Source: Planomonospora parontospora
GTDB lineage: Bacteria; Actinomycetota; Actinomycetes; Streptosporangiales; Streptosporangiaceae
NCBI GenBank assembly: GCA_014647935.1
Contig: BMQD01000002.1
Location: 1-64,000, forward strand
Length of the DNA: 64,000 nucleotides
Reading direction: 5' to 3'
This document shows positions 1 through 8,185 of the stretch, one piece after another; positions within the stretch are counted from its first letter, which is position 1; every line of letters begins with the position of its first letter. The position numbers were made by a program, and so were the translations under genes. Under the pieces are notes generated by a model, which saw only the letters and a program-made list of their open reading frames with translations, made no database searches and was not told the DNA's origin.

Positions 1-302
1 ATGCGTCAGTAAAGGGATAGCCAGGAACATACAGGCCCGATCTTGAAAAACGGAAGCCGCTCGGGAACCGATGAAGTCGGCCATGTCCGCCGATATCGTT
101 CCGTGACATAAGGTGGCTCTTGGAGTCCTTGGTGTCATTGGGGATGAAGTGTCGTGTTTCTGCAGCTAGGACTGATACCGCACCGGACGCGACTGGTGAC
201 GCGTGACCGGTCGATCGCTCTGGGTGTTCAGACTTATGTGACTCAGATCACAGCAACAAGATGGCACCGATTCGGCCGCCGCCACGTCTAACGGAACTCG
301 AA
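1..302. other. Left-edge intergenic region without a gene
   Basis: I find no credible coding region on either strand in the stretch left of the first peptidase gene. Its base composition is visibly less G+C-rich than the genes around it, as expected of regulatory DNA. The only ordered element I see is the CRP-type palindrome at 237-252. A gene reading leftwards off the window edge may use this region as its promoter, but that gene is not visible. Confidence 0.5.
237..252. promoter_or_regulatory. CRP/FNR-type operator palindrome
   Basis: TGTGACTCAGATCACA is a perfect two-fold palindrome of the TGTGA-N6-TCACA class recognised by CRP-family regulators (known for E. coli and mycobacterial CRP). 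The target promoter is unclear. The peptidase gene to its right ends toward it, and no + strand gene follows. A minus-strand gene beyond the left edge is the likeliest client. Confidence 0.45.
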
Positions 303-331
303 AGGGGCCCCGACGGATCGTCGGAGCCCCT
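303..331 (-). terminator. Rho-independent terminator of first peptidase gene
   Basis: Twelve-base arms AGGGGCCCCGAC and GTCGGAGCCCCT (one mismatch) flank a five-base loop. On the minus strand the stem is followed by TTT. It begins 22 bases after the stop codon of the peptidase at 354-1523. Confidence 0.7.
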
Positions 332-353
332 CTCGCCGTCTGGACCGGGCGGG

Positions 354-1523
354 TCAGCCCAGGCGCTGGCCTCCCGCGTACCTGTAGACGACATAGGTCG
401 ACAGGCTGAAGTACGGCGAGGAGATCAGGTCGTAGCGCTTGTTGGTGTCGGTGTCCCAGGCGAAGCTGTTGACGCCGTTGAGATAGCCGAGCGCGCGCCT
501 GGTGTCGTAGCCGACCAGCCACGGTCCGCCGCTGGCGCCGGCGGTGAACCCGCACTTCAGTGCGATGCCGTATTCCACCAGGTAGGTCGGGGCCGTCCTC
601 TTCTGGGTCAGCCCGTCGCACGACTTCAGCTCCTGGCCGTTGAAGGGCTTGGTGCCGTCGAGGTAGGGGGCGGCGGGGTAGCCGAAGGCGAAGGTGTACC
701 TCCCGGAACCCCGTTTGAAGACCAGGCCCTGCCCTCCGACGTTGTCCTCCAGGCTGCCGACGCTCTCCATCTCGTGGGAACCGGCGGTCTTGCCCGGCTT
801 CCACCGGAAACCCTCGTGCACGGTGACGAAGGCGTAGTCGTAGTCGTAGTCGCCCTTGCCGACGAAGCTCTCGTGCAGGTTGAGGGAGTGCCCCACGTAG
901 ATTCCGTACGGGGTGGCGCCCCTGTCGTAGCCCGGGATGAAGATCCAGTATTCGGCGGCCTTCGCCAGCTTGGCGTCGTAGGCGCAGTGCGCCGCCGTCG
1001 CGACCAGGCTCCGGTTGGCGGAGGCCACCGAGGAGGCGGAGCACCAGTAGTCCTTGTCGCCGATCCGGAAGAACACCTTCCCGACCGTGATGGGGGCGGG
1101 GCTGGCGGCCGCCGCCTTCTTCTTCGGCGACGTGGGCTCGATGACCGGAGAGGCGCCGGCGGTCGTCGTCGTGGTGGTCGTGGTGGTGGTCTGCTCTCCG
1201 GCCGCCGCGGCGGCGGTGGTGGCCTTACCCGTGCCGCTGGGAGTCGGCGAGACCGCGGGCGGGGTGGAACCGCCCTCGCTGGGCTTCACCCCGGGGACCG
1301 CCGGGCTGTTGTCCTGGGCCTGCTTGAGCCGCGCGGGGTTCCAGTAGTTCGCGATCCGCTTCATGTCCGCGCTGCTGCGGGTCAGCGTGATGGACGTGAC
1401 GCCGTTCGGCACCCCGTCGTAGGGAGTGGCCTCCGCGTCCCCGGGGAAGGCGGACATCGCGGTCACACAGGCGGCGACCAGGGCGCCGAGCATGGCCGTG
1501 AGCCGCCGTGCGCGGGGGGACAT
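354..1523 (-). CDS. Secreted V8-like trypsin-type serine peptidase (paralogue 1)
   Basis: This is a predicted extracellular serine endopeptidase of the V8/glutamyl-endopeptidase-like kind. The 389-residue precursor has an N-terminal signal peptide (about 1-31), then a ~110-residue Pro/Ala/Thr-rich region with a run of ten Thr (112-121). The peptidase domain starts near residue 143. The triad is readable as His179 (TAAHC), Asp229 (last Asp of DYDYDYAF) and Ser331 (GASGGP). The ATG start has GGAAGGA about eight bases upstream. It is the most divergent of three tandem paralogues (with 1729-3300 and 3896-5056). A terminator follows it, and TTGATC-N16-TACACC around 1565-1590 on the minus strand is a possible promoter. 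Cleavage specificity cannot be read from the sequence. Confidence 0.88.
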   Translation of the reverse strand: MSPRARRLTAMLGALVAACVTAMSAFPGDAEATPYDGVPNGVTSITLTRSSADMKRIANYWNPARLKQAQDNSPAVPGVKPSEGGSTPPAVSPTPSGTGKATTAAAAAGEQTTTTTTTTTTAGASPVIEPTSPKKKAAAASPAPITVGKVFFRIGDKDYWCSASSVASANRSLVATAAHCAYDAKLAKAAEYWIFIPGYDRGATPYGIYVGHSLNLHESFVGKGDYDYDYAFVTVHEGFRWKPGKTAGSHEMESVGSLEDNVGGQGLVFKRGSGRYTFAFGYPAAPYLDGTKPFNGQELKSCDGLTQKRTAPTYLVEYGIALKCGFTAGASGGPWLVGYDTRRALGYLNGVNSFAWDTDTNKRYDLISSPYFSLSTYVVYRYAGGQRLG

Positions 1524-1676
1524 GGAGACGTTCCTTCCAGGGGTCGGACCGGAGGAGGGGGTGTAAAGGGTGATTTTTCCAGATCAACTGGGTTTTGGGC
1601 AGCTCGGTATGCCGATCTGATTTGACATCGTCATCCCACCCAGCGTGCCCTCCGGCGTGTAAGAGCCTCGTGAAGA

Positions 1677-1710
1677 CGGGGAAGGGCCCGGCGGTCACCA
1701 GGCCCTCCCC
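1677..1710 (-). terminator. Probable terminator of second peptidase gene
   Basis: GGGGAAGGGCC and GGCCCTCCCC form an imperfect stem (one bulge) around a 12-base loop, starting 18 bases after the stop of the gene at 1729-3300. There is no clear T run, so the call is moderate. Confidence 0.5.
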
Positions 1711-1728
1711 TCATCGGATCTCCGCTCC

Positions 1729-3300
1729 TCAGCCCGGGAGCTTCCCGGTCCAGCGGTTGGCGGCGGACTTGTAGATGCCGTAGGTCTCACCGTTGAAGTA
1801 CGGGGTGGTGACCCGGTCGTAGCGGTCGTTGCCGTCGCTGTCGAGCGTGAGGCTCACGACGCCGTTGACGTATCCGGTCCGCTTGCTGTTCTTGTACTGC
1901 AGCAGGAAGGGGCTGCCGCTGGCGCCCGGGGTGAAGGCGCACTTGATGGCCTGGTGCTCCTGGGCGTTGTACTTCGGCACGTCCGGGGCGTTGCCGGTTT
2001 TGCCGTAGCACCACTTCATGGTGTGCCCGCTGTACGGCCGGTGGCCGTCCAGGTGGGCGTAGGCCGGGTAGCCGAAGGTGAAGACCTTCTTGCCCAGCTT
2101 CTGGTTCCAGCTGAAGCCCTGGCCGCCGACGTTGTCGCCGAGGCGGCCGGCGTCGGCCAGCGTGATCACGAAGTACCGGGTGTGGAAGTACAGCTCCTTC
2201 ACCGTGGTCTTGACCCACTTCTTCACGAAGTACTGGGACTTGAACCAGGCGATCTCGGTGCCGTTGACGTCCTTGGTGGCCTCGAGCTTGCCGAGGAAGC
2301 CGCCGTCCGCCTTCTGCTTGACGAGCTTGTCGTACTCCTCCTTGCTGATCGGCGTCCTGACGGTCTTGCGCTCGAACTTGTTGCCGTTGTCCAGGCCCTT
2401 GGGCGCCTTGTTGTAGACGCTCTCGACGACTTCGACGGCCGTCAGCTTGACGCCGTTGCGGCCGGTGGCGACGTACTCCTCGATGTACTTCGCGGCGTCG
2501 GCCGGCTTGGCGACGTGCTCGACGGTCGGGTCGACCGCCTTCTTCCAGTACGGGCCGAGCTCGCCGTACTTCTCGTAGCCCTTCTCGAACTCGGCCTTGG
2601 AGATCGCCCGGTCCTCGGTGTACTTGAAGCCCTTGGCGGCCGTGTACGTGGACTTGCTGACCTCCTTGACGCCCGTCTGCTTGATGCCGTTGTAGACGTT
2701 GACGAACGCGTAGTCGTAGTCGTAGTCCTCGTAGACGTCGAAGTCGTGGTGCATGTTGACCCTGGCGCCGACGTAGATGCCCCAGGGGGCCTTGCCCTGG
2801 TAGTAGCCGGGGATGAACACGAAGTTGCTGAAGGGCTTGTTCGTGTCGGTGTCGTAGACGCAGTGGCCCGCGGTGGCGACCAGGTTGCGGTACTTCGACT
2901 GGATCGAGGTGCCGGAGCACCAGCGCTCCTGGCCCTTGTCGTCGAGGAAGAAGACCTTGCCGACGGTGATGGGCAGGTTGACGTTCCTCGACTTGCCGGC
3001 GGACTTGCCGCCCTCACCGGTCGGCGCGACGACGCCGGGCCTGCCGTCGGCGGAGGCCGTGGTGCCGCCCACCCTCAGCTTGCCGGTGGCGGTGGACTCG
3101 GCGAGGTAGGTCTTCGCCTCCTTCAGCTTGGAGGAGGTCCAGTAGCCCGCGATGGCCTGCGCGTTGGCTGATGGGGCGAGCGTCGCCGACTTCAGGTCGG
3201 GCTCGGCGTTGGCGGTGCCGGCGAAGGCGCCGCCGGCCACGGAGGTGGCCACGAGAGCACCTCCCAGAGGGAGGGCGAGGTGCTTGACTCGGGGGTTCAC
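1729..3300 (-). CDS. Secreted V8-like serine peptidase with large insertion (paralogue 2)
   Basis: This 523-residue secreted serine peptidase precursor starts at a GTG with AAGGAG seven bases upstream. The reading frame stays open far upstream, but the signal peptide (about 1-32, ending TANA) begins exactly at this GTG. The triad is His146 (TAGHC), Asp196 (DYDYDYAF) and Ser461 (GASGSP). Asp and Ser lie 265 residues apart, against 102 and 106 in the two flanking paralogues. About 160 extra residues (roughly 206-383), Lys/Glu-rich and without Cys, therefore sit between them. Two stretches inside the insert resemble each other (ISKAEFEKGYEKYG at 233 and ISKEEYDKLVKQKADGG at 318), suggesting an internally duplicated module. 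Outside the insert it is closest to the gene at 3896-5056. Confidence 0.88.
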   Translation of the reverse strand: MNPRVKHLALPLGGALVATSVAGGAFAGTANAEPDLKSATLAPSANAQAIAGYWTSSKLKEAKTYLAESTATGKLRVGGTTASADGRPGVVAPTGEGGKSAGKSRNVNLPITVGKVFFLDDKGQERWCSGTSIQSKYRNLVATAGHCVYDTDTNKPFSNFVFIPGYYQGKAPWGIYVGARVNMHHDFDVYEDYDYDYAFVNVYNGIKQTGVKEVSKSTYTAAKGFKYTEDRAISKAEFEKGYEKYGELGPYWKKAVDPTVEHVAKPADAAKYIEEYVATGRNGVKLTAVEVVESVYNKAPKGLDNGNKFERKTVRTPISKEEYDKLVKQKADGGFLGKLEATKDVNGTEIAWFKSQYFVKKWVKTTVKELYFHTRYFVITLADAGRLGDNVGGQGFSWNQKLGKKVFTFGYPAYAHLDGHRPYSGHTMKWCYGKTGNAPDVPKYNAQEHQAIKCAFTPGASGSPFLLQYKNSKRTGYVNGVVSLTLDSDGNDRYDRVTTPYFNGETYGIYKSAANRWTGKLPG

Positions 3301-3762
3301 GGTAGCTCCTTCTTTGTCATGAGCGCTCGGGTGGCTCACGCGTACGTAAAGAGACAAGAGGAGACCGTACTCAGCAAAGATGGTGTAAAGGAGCAGTAAT
3401 CCGGCATCGGTATGGACCGTTATGTTTTCGTTGCCGAATCGGCGGAACCGAAAGATCTCGGACGGCGTCAGAGATGATCCGGATCGGCGGTCGTGGGGAA
3501 TGTCCATCGGGCAACCGCCCTGAGCTGCGAAGACGCTGGACCGCTCGCCGTCCGGACGGGGCGCCCCGGGGAAACGGCTGGAACCTTCCACATCCGGGGC
3601 CTTGCCGACCGGAGGGCAACTCATCAGCAGGTCCCCGGCGGATTCCCGTCAAGCGTCCCGCCGGGCGGCCCAGGGCGCCGGGACGCCGTCCGGCCGCCGC
3701 TCCGGGGATCACCACCTCCGCCGGGCCGCGGACCCGTGCTTCTCCGAGCGCGTGCAGCCGGA

Positions 3763-3790
3763 GGGACCCGGTCCGGGTGGACCGGGTCCC
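3763..3790. terminator. Second hairpin downstream of peptidase paralogue 3
   Basis: GGGACCCGGTCC and its exact reverse complement flank a four-base loop, giving a perfect 12-bp stem. It lies about 100 bases beyond the stop of the gene at 3896-5056, behind the hairpin at 3835-3866. It may be a backup terminator. Confidence 0.45.
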
Positions 3791-3834
3791 TCGTTCTCCT
3801 GCGGCGGCCGGTCGAACGGCCTGCCGGCCGGCCG

Positions 3835-3866
3835 CCGTGCGCCGTCCTCCGGAGGACGGCGCACGG
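3835..3866 (-). terminator. Palindromic terminator of third peptidase gene
   Basis: CCGTGCGCCGTCCTCC runs straight into its exact reverse complement, a perfect 32-base palindrome 29 bases after the stop codon of the peptidase at 3896-5056. There is no T tract, which is common for actinobacterial terminators. Confidence 0.6.
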
Positions 3867-3895
3867 GCTGTCCGGACGCCGTCCTGCGGGTGGGG

Positions 3896-5056
3896 CTACT
3901 TGGTCCAGCGGTTGGCCGCGACCTTGTAGACCTGGTAGGTCTCGCCGTTGAAGTACGGCGAGGAGATGCGGTCGTAGCGGTCGTTCTTGTCGGTGTCCCA
4001 GGCGACGCTGTTGACGCCGTTGAGGTAGCCGGTCCGCGTGGCGCTCTTGTACTTCAGCAGGAACGGGCCGCCGCTGGCGCCCGCGGTGAAGGCGCACCTG
4101 AAGCCGACGTGCTCCTGGATGTTGTACTTCGGCGCGGCGGGCATGGCGCCGGTGGTGCCGTAGCACCACTTCATCGTGCGCCCGGTGAACGGCTTGTCGC
4201 CGTCGGGGTGGGACCCGGCCGGGTAGCCGAAGGAGAAGACCTTGTTCTTCACCTTCTGGTTCCAGGCGAAGCCCTGGCCGCCGACGTTGTCACCGAGCCG
4301 GCCGACGTTCTTGACGATCGGCTGCCACTTGCCGTCCTTGTCCTTCTCCCAGTTCACCTTGAACCCGGAGTGGACGTTGACGAAGGCGTAGTCGTAGTCG
4401 TAGTCCTCCTTCACCACGAAGTCGTCGTGCGCGTTGAACCACTTGGCCGCGTAGATGCCGTACGGGTTCTTCCCGTCCCAGGCCTGGTTCCCGTCCCAGT
4501 AGGACGGGATGAAGATCCAGTTGTCGTAGAACTGATTGGTCTTCACGTCGTAGACGCAGTGCGCCGAGGTGGCGACCACGTTGCGGTACCTGCCCTGGAC
4601 CGAGGTGCCGGAGCAGTACTTCCAGCTCTTCGGGTCCAGCGGGTTCGCCTTGGGCAGGGTGAAGAAGACCCGGCCGACCGTGTTGGGCAGGTTGACCTGC
4701 TTGCTCTTGGTGGTCGGGCCGCCTCCCGGACCGCTCGGCGGGACGGCCCCGGCCTTGCCGGTGGGCCCGGCCGCCGAGGAGGCCTTGCCGCCCCGGACGC
4801 TGAGGTCGACGTCGCCGGTGGCGTCGGTGGCCCTGCGCATGCGCTCCGGCGACCAGAAGGAGGTCGCCTCGGCCGGGGTCTCCGACGCGGTGGACGTCAC
4901 CACGTCGGCGGGGGCGCCTGTCGTGACGGCGGTGGTGCCGGCCGCGGTTGCGGTGGTGCTCGCGGCGCTCGCGCCGGTGGAGGTGGCGCCCATCGCTCCG
5001 GCGACCAGGAGGAGGCCGGTGAGGGGGACGGTGAGGCGCCGTGCTCGGGGATTCAA
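3896..5056 (-). CDS. Secreted V8-like serine peptidase (paralogue 3)
   Basis: This 386-residue secreted serine peptidase precursor starts at TTG, preceded by AAAGGAG with five bases of spacing. No ATG or GTG fits as well. The signal peptide covers about residues 1-32. A Thr/Ala/Gly-rich propeptide or linker runs to ~120, then comes the peptidase domain. The triad is His166 (TSAHC), Asp222 (DYDYDYAF) and Ser328 (GASGGP). Paired Cys near residues 148/167 and 298/321 suit disulfides in an exported enzyme. The domain shares long blocks with the gene at 1729-3300 (GDNVGGQGF, RYDR, PYFNGETY) but lacks its insertion. Two hairpins follow the gene. Confidence 0.88.
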   Translation of the reverse strand: MNPRARRLTVPLTGLLLVAGAMGATSTGASAASTTATAAGTTAVTTGAPADVVTSTASETPAEATSFWSPERMRRATDATGDVDLSVRGGKASSAAGPTGKAGAVPPSGPGGGPTTKSKQVNLPNTVGRVFFTLPKANPLDPKSWKYCSGTSVQGRYRNVVATSAHCVYDVKTNQFYDNWIFIPSYWDGNQAWDGKNPYGIYAAKWFNAHDDFVVKEDYDYDYAFVNVHSGFKVNWEKDKDGKWQPIVKNVGRLGDNVGGQGFAWNQKVKNKVFSFGYPAGSHPDGDKPFTGRTMKWCYGTTGAMPAAPKYNIQEHVGFRCAFTAGASGGPFLLKYKSATRTGYLNGVNSVAWDTDKNDRYDRISSPYFNGETYQVYKVAANRWTK

Positions 5057-5375
5057 TGGAGCTCCTTTCGTCTTCGGCGGCGGGCGGGACTTCCCGTCGC
5101 CAGGAAAACGCTGGGAACGCTACTGAGTGGATCACGAGTTAGGCCATGAATTGACGGGAAAAAGTCTGGGACGGTTCCCCCCGATGCGATTCCGTTATTG
5201 AAATGCCGATTCGCTATCATTTAACGAATGGGCATCTCCGCAGGCGGGGGTCGCTGCGGGCGGATCGGAAAGACGTCTTCCGTACCACCTTCATCATCGA
5301 TCGACGACCATTCCTCCGGTAACTCCGTGCACTTCGCCCTACCCAAACCGAATGACGTTCTGGTTTGATGTCCGT
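5057..5375. promoter_or_regulatory. Divergent promoter region, peptidase 3 / thiolase-like gene
   Basis: No gene is seen here. The region is less G+C-rich than its flanks and must hold both divergent promoters. Just before the thiolase-like start, CAAACC (5344-5349) and GGTTTG (5362-5367) form an inverted repeat. Between them CCAGAACGTCATTC, read on the minus strand, is a weak relative of the TAGAAC-type sites described elsewhere in this window. Confidence 0.35.
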
Positions 5376-6881
5376 ATGAGCGTGGACCCACGGACCCCCT
5401 GCCTCGTCGGTGTCGCCCAGCACACCGTCCGCGAGCAGCCGGGACCGGAGCCGCTGGACCTGTGGGAGCTGGTCGCCCGGAAGGCGGCCGCCGACGCGGG
5501 GGTTCCCGGCCTGCTGGAGCGGCTCGACTCGATCCAGGTCGTCTACACCGAGTCCTGGCAGTACGACGACCCGGCCGTCCGGCTCGCCGAGCGCCTCAAG
5601 GCCGCACCCCGCCACCGCGCCTACTCCACGGTGAGCGGTACGGCTCCGCAGACGCTCCTCGGTACGGCCGCCGCCGCGATCGCCGCCGGGGAGATGGACG
5701 CGGCCCTGGTCACCGGGGGCGAGGCGCTGGCGACCAGGAAGGCGCTGCGCAGGGCGGGGGGGCGCCCCGCGTGGAGCCACCGGGCCCATCCCAGGCCGCC
5801 CTACGGCTGGGAGCGCCCGCCGCACCCGGCCGAGCTGGCCCACGAGCTCTTCCTGCCCGTGCACACCTACGCGATCATGGAGACCGCGCGCCGGGCCGCC
5901 GCCGGGGAGTCCGCCGGGGACGAGCGGGAGGCCCGGGGCAGGATGATGGCTCCGATGACCCGGGTCGCCGCGGCCAACCCGCACGCCTGGCACCGGCGGA
6001 CGTGGACGCCGGAGGAGCTCGTCACCCCGGGTCCGGACAACCGCGTCGTCGGCTGGCCGTACACCAAGCGGACCGTCGCGTTCATGGACGTCGACCAGGC
6101 CGCTGCCGTGATCATGGTGAGCTCGGGGCTCGCCGACCGGCTCGGGATCGACCGCGACCGCCGCGTCCACCTGCGGGGCTGGGCGTACGCCGAGGACACC
6201 TGGGAGGTGGCGGCCCGGCCTGCCCTGGGGGAGTCCCCGGCGATGGCGGCCGCGGCCCGGCACGCCCTGGACCGGGCAGGCACGGACCTGGACGGGATCG
6301 GCGCGCTGGACCTCTACAGCTGCTTCGCGGTCGCCCTCCGTACGGCCTGCACCGCGACGGGCCTGGACCCGCTGGACGGGCGGGGGCTGACGGTCACCGG
6401 CGGCCTGCCGTACGCCGGGGCTCCGGTCAGCGTCTACGTGCTGCACTCCACCGCGGCGATGGCCGAGCGGCTGCGGGAGGGGGCGGGGGCGCAGGGGCAC
6501 GGCCTGGTCACCGGGGTGGGGATGCACCTGACCAAGCACACCTGGGCCGTCTGGTCCACCGAGCCGGGCGACGCCTTCCGGGAGGGGCGGGGCGACGGGC
6601 TCGCGGCGCTGCGCGGGGCGGGCGGGCCGGTGCACGTCGCCGAGCCCGTGCCGATCGCCGACGTCTTCGAGGGGACGGGGACCGTCGCGGGCTACACCGT
6701 CGCGCACGGCAGGGACGGCGCGGCCGAGCGCGGGATCGTGGTCGTGGACCTGCCGGGCGGCGCGCGCACGCACGCCCTCGTCCGCGACCCCGGGCTGGTC
6801 GCCGAGGCCGAGGCCGCCGAACTCGTCGGCCGGGAGGTCCGCCTGGTCCCCGACGGGCCGGTGAACGTCGCCACCTGGTGA
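5376..6881 (+). CDS. Thiolase-superfamily protein with fused OB-like C-terminal domain
   Basis: The 501-residue protein has the two-halved thiolase fold layout (SGTAPQTLLGTAAAAIAAGE near 90, GALDLYSCFAVAL near 310, TGGLPYAGAPVS near 340, GVGMHLTKH near 385). However, the positions expected for the thiolase catalytic Cys, His and second Cys do not carry those residues. The last ~80 residues (from about 425; GYTVAH, VVDLPGGARTHALV, LVGREVRL) look like the OB part of DUF35 proteins, which accompany SCP-x/Ltp-type thiolases and aldolases in steroid degradation. Genomes often label this type acetyl-CoA acetyltransferase. I infer an acyl-CoA role, possibly a retro-aldol rather than a thiolytic one. 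The ATG at 5376 was preferred over one 24 bases upstream because the conserved N-terminus starts here. Confidence 0.75.
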   Translation: MSVDPRTPCLVGVAQHTVREQPGPEPLDLWELVARKAAADAGVPGLLERLDSIQVVYTESWQYDDPAVRLAERLKAAPRHRAYSTVSGTAPQTLLGTAAAAIAAGEMDAALVTGGEALATRKALRRAGGRPAWSHRAHPRPPYGWERPPHPAELAHELFLPVHTYAIMETARRAAAGESAGDEREARGRMMAPMTRVAAANPHAWHRRTWTPEELVTPGPDNRVVGWPYTKRTVAFMDVDQAAAVIMVSSGLADRLGIDRDRRVHLRGWAYAEDTWEVAARPALGESPAMAAAARHALDRAGTDLDGIGALDLYSCFAVALRTACTATGLDPLDGRGLTVTGGLPYAGAPVSVYVLHSTAAMAERLREGAGAQGHGLVTGVGMHLTKHTWAVWSTEPGDAFREGRGDGLAALRGAGGPVHVAEPVPIADVFEGTGTVAGYTVAHGRDGAAERGIVVVDLPGGARTHALVRDPGLVAEAEAAELVGREVRLVPDGPVNVATW

Positions 6882-7025
6882 GGAGACGGGAGCCGCGGGC
6901 CGGGAGCACAGGCGCGGGGACACGGTGCGGGGCGCGGGAGCCGTCCGGCCGGGGACGGTGAGGAGACGGGCGGGAGTGCGGGGTGGGGGCGTGGCCGGGC
7001 GGAGCCGGGAGCGTAGGGTGCGGCC

Positions 7026-7982
7026 ATGTTCGCCGTAACCGCAACCCAGACCGATCCCGACAACCCCCTCGCCGGGCTGACGCTCGGCGAGCGCCCCGAG
7101 CCGGAGGTCCCCGACGGCTGGACCACCGTCACCGTGAAGGCCGCCGCCCTCAACCACCACGACCTGTGGACGCTCAAGGGCGTGGGCATCCGGCAGGAGC
7201 GGCTGCCCGTCGTGCTCGGCTGCGACGCCGCCGGACTCGACGAGGACGGCAACGAGGTCATCGTGCACTCCGTGATCGGTTCGGGGGCCGACGAGACGCT
7301 CGACCCGAAGCGGTCGCTGCTCTCGGAGGTGCACGACGGAACCTTCGCCGAGCGGGTCGCCGTGCCCCGGCGGAACCTGGTGCCCAAGCCCGCCGCGCTC
7401 GGCTTCGAGGAGGCGGCCTGCCTGCCCACCGCGTGGCTGACCGCCTACCGGATGCTGTTCGACCGGGCGGGGCTGGAGCCCGGCTCGACCGTGCTGGTCC
7501 AGGGGGCGGGCGGCGGCGTGGCCACCGCGCTGATCGCGCTGGGCCGGGCCGGCGGCTACCGGGTCTGGGCCACCAGCCGGTCGGAGGCCAAGCGGGCCCG
7601 CGCCTTGGAGCTCGGCGCCGACCAGGTCTTCGAGCCCGGCGCCCGGCTGCCCGAGCGGGTGGACGCGGTCATGGAGACCGTGGGCCAGGCGACCTGGGAC
7701 CACTCGCTCAAGTCACTGCGTCCCGGCGGCCGGATCGTGGTCTCCGGCGCGACCAGCGGCGCCGTGCCCCCGGCCGACCTGAACCGGGTCTTCTTCCTGC
7801 AGCTGTCGGTGGTCGGCTCGACCATGGGCAGCCGGGACCAGCTCGCCCGGCTGGCCCGGTTCCTGGAGCAGACCGGCACCCGTCCGCTGATCGACCGGGT
7901 GCTCCCGCTGGCGCAGGCCCGCGAGGGCTTCGCGGCCATGCACGGGGGCGAGGTCTTCGGGAAGATCGTCTTCACTCCCTGA
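7026..7982 (+). CDS. Zinc-independent MDR-family oxidoreductase (quinone-reductase-like)
   Basis: This 318-residue medium-chain dehydrogenase/reductase probably reduces a quinone or enone with NAD(P)H. It has a GroES-like N-terminal domain (KAAALNHHDLWTLKG at ~39-53) and a Rossmann half with VQGAGGGVATALIALG near 159. The four-Cys structural zinc loop of true alcohol dehydrogenases is absent, and only two Cys are present. It stands alone: the thiolase-like gene ends 144 bases upstream, and a strong hairpin (8141-8171) separates it from the convergent PadR gene. The substrate is unknown. Confidence 0.8.
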   Translation: MFAVTATQTDPDNPLAGLTLGERPEPEVPDGWTTVTVKAAALNHHDLWTLKGVGIRQERLPVVLGCDAAGLDEDGNEVIVHSVIGSGADETLDPKRSLLSEVHDGTFAERVAVPRRNLVPKPAALGFEEAACLPTAWLTAYRMLFDRAGLEPGSTVLVQGAGGGVATALIALGRAGGYRVWATSRSEAKRARALELGADQVFEPGARLPERVDAVMETVGQATWDHSLKSLRPGGRIVVSGATSGAVPPADLNRVFFLQLSVVGSTMGSRDQLARLARFLEQTGTRPLIDRVLPLAQAREGFAAMHGGEVFGKIVFTP

Positions 7983-8032
7983 ACGGGCCGGAGGCACCGG
8001 GCGCACGAGGCCCGCCGGGTGCAGGGAGCACA

Positions 8033-8130
8033 CCGTGCACTCCGGGTGCGTCGCGTGTGCGGTGCACGCCGTGCACTCCGAGTGCGCCGTGCACGCCGCG
8101 TGCGCCGCGTGTGCCGCGTGCGCCGAGGGC
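8033..8130. repeat. 36-bp imperfect tandem repeat, GTGCAC-rich purine/pyrimidine tract
   Basis: A 36-base unit starting CCGTGCACTCC occurs at 8033-8068 and again at 8069-8104, and decays into CGCGTGTGCCGCGTGCGCC. Most of the tract alternates purine and pyrimidine and contains several GTGCAC palindromes. It lies between the MDR stop codon and the shared terminator. It can be read as Cys-rich frames, but I see no start signal and no reason to call a gene. Confidence 0.55.
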
Positions 8131-8140
8131 GCCGAGGGCG

Positions 8141-8171
8141 GCGGCCCCGCCCGGAGGAGGGGCGGGGCCGC
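8141..8171. terminator. Bidirectional terminator, MDR gene / PadR gene
   Basis: GCGGCCCCGCCC and its exact reverse complement flank a seven-base loop, between the convergent genes at 7026-7982 and 8186-8917. Confidence 0.7.
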
Positions 8172-8185
8172 CCGCATCAGGAGGA

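Larger units (their letters stand above)
3301..3895. other. Intergenic region between peptidase paralogues 2 and 3
   Basis: I see no convincing gene in these ~600 bases. The right part carries two strong hairpins (3763-3790 and 3835-3866) downstream of paralogue 3. The left part is the leader and promoter region of paralogue 2. The ten-base word GGTGTAAAGG at 3382-3391 also occurs upstream of paralogue 1 (1560-1569), at a different distance from the start codon. Confidence 0.5.

Noticed and set aside
5344-5367. CCAGAACGTCATTC before the thiolase-like gene as a KstR site
   Set aside because: Only half of the consensus fits and the first base is wrong. Kept as a weak note, not called as a site.
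5217-7703. Long minus-strand open frame across the thiolase-like and MDR genes
   Set aside because: It spans two real + strand genes and their promoter, with Pro/Gly/Arg-rich filler.
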